Source: a bacterium
GTDB lineage: Bacteria > Patescibacteriota > Minisyncoccia > Phycocordibacterales > JAKEFN01
Direction: 5' to 3'
NCBI GenBank assembly: GCA_022616085.1
Contig: JAKEFN010000093.1
Span: forward strand, 1-5,991
Length of the DNA: 5,991 nucleotides
Part shown: positions 5,825-5,991 of the stretch, piece after piece
Layout: every line of letters starts with the position of its first letter
Numbering within the stretch: the stretch's first letter is position 1
Position numbers and translations under genes: made by a program
The notes under the pieces: generated by a model
Told to the model about the DNA's origin: nothing
Seen by the model: the letters and a program-made list of their open reading frames with translations, nothing else
Database searches by the model: none

Positions 5825-5991
5825 ATGAAAGATACAAACATGAACACGCTCGCCGTATTCGACCTCAAGAACATTCCGGATTTGGATGTAGCCGTCTTGG
5901 GGGCGCTTGAGCTTTTTCAAAAAGAAAAATTACCCAAGCTTGAACTTGGCGCGTATAAACACCCGATCGTCATCGGTTCCGGCAATGCCGA
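5825..5991 (+). CDS. Probable SIS-domain phosphosugar isomerase/binding protein, N-terminal part
   Basis: Only the first 55 residues are in the window; the frame stays open to its end. The start at 5825 follows the mutase stop by four bases; a second ATG lies at residue 6 (MKDTNMNTLAVFD), so 5840 is an alternative. The fragment has a helical N-terminal stretch, then KHPIVIGSGNA at residues 45-55. A hydrophobic strand running into G-S-G-N is how SIS (sugar isomerase) domains bind phosphosugars, as in glucosamine-6-phosphate synthase and phosphoglucose/phosphomannose isomerases. A role beside the mutase, such as hexose-phosphate isomerisation, would fit, but the catalytic residues lie beyond the window. 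Moderate confidence in the fold, low in the exact reaction. Confidence 0.6.
   Translation, partial: MKDTNMNTLAVFDLKNIPDLDVAVLGALELFQKEKLPKLELGAYKHPIVIGSGNA

Larger units (their letters stand above)
238..5991 (+). other. Putative sugar-phosphate operon
   Basis: Six consecutive same-strand genes are separated by 16 and 13 bases, then a 4-base overlap, a 1-base overlap and a 4-base gap. No GC-rich stem followed by a T-run occurs between them, and no recognisable promoter lies in the small spacers. The part from 1689 onward is the most secure unit because of its overlapping stop/start codons. Whether transcription begins upstream of the window, or inside the membrane-protein gene, cannot be seen. 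Confidence 0.6.

Noticed and set aside
4942..5874. Minus-strand open frame of 310 codons opposite the mutase
   Set aside because: It is Phe/Arg-rich with no family resemblance, fully opposite a conserved gene, and explained by A/T-ending codons on the sense strand.
1..5991. Search for CRISPR arrays, tRNA/rRNA, transposon ends, riboswitches and other exotic elements
   Set aside because: Almost every base is inside a conserved gene and the spacers are under 60 bases. I saw no spaced repeats, tRNA cloverleaf, inverted terminal repeats or leader-sized gap that could hold one.

Overview
The window is a densely packed, single-strand (+) run of seven genes from a bacterium. Two are cut by the window edges. 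The theme is sugar-phosphate metabolism. My best guess at the organism is an uncultivated, streamlined lineage such as the Candidate Phyla Radiation (Parcubacteria/Patescibacteria-like). This rests on gene style and order, not on a marker gene. Genes overlap or lie 4-25 bases apart, none has a convincing Shine-Dalgarno site, and the proteins are compact members of their families. TGA serves as an ordinary stop (for example in the ATGA junction at 3533-3536), so TGA-recoded lineages such as Gracilibacteria are unlikely.

Layout: 1-183 is the C-terminal end of a TVP38/TMEM64 (SNARE-associated/DedA-like) membrane protein. 238-612 (possibly starting at 214) is a small unrecognised protein with a CxxC and a HHH cluster. 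629-1675 is a lone (alpha/alpha)6-type catalytic domain related to glycoside hydrolase family 15 and to the phosphorylase-kinase alpha/beta N-terminal domain. 1689-3536 is a one-chain transketolase of the short, animal-like type. 3533-4414 is transaldolase. 4414-5820 is a phosphomannomutase/phosphoglucomutase-family protein whose C-terminal phosphate-binding loop is strongly altered. 5825 to the window end is the start of a probable SIS-fold phosphosugar-binding/isomerase protein.

How they fit together: transketolase and transaldolase form the non-oxidative pentose phosphate shuttle, interconverting C3-C7 sugar phosphates. The mutase and the SIS-like protein would act on hexose phosphates, and the GH15-like protein may release or sense glucose units from a cytosolic glycan. 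The three junctions from transketolase onward (4-base overlap, 1-base overlap, 4-base gap) imply one translationally coupled transcript. No gap exceeds 60 bases. I see no RNA gene, mobile element, CRISPR array or intrinsic terminator.

The most unusual observation is the mutase. It keeps the catalytic serine, most of the metal loop and most of the sugar loop, but the usual RxSNTEP-type phosphate loop reads AESITED. That suggests changed specificity or reduced activity. I found nothing that amounts to a wholly new system.
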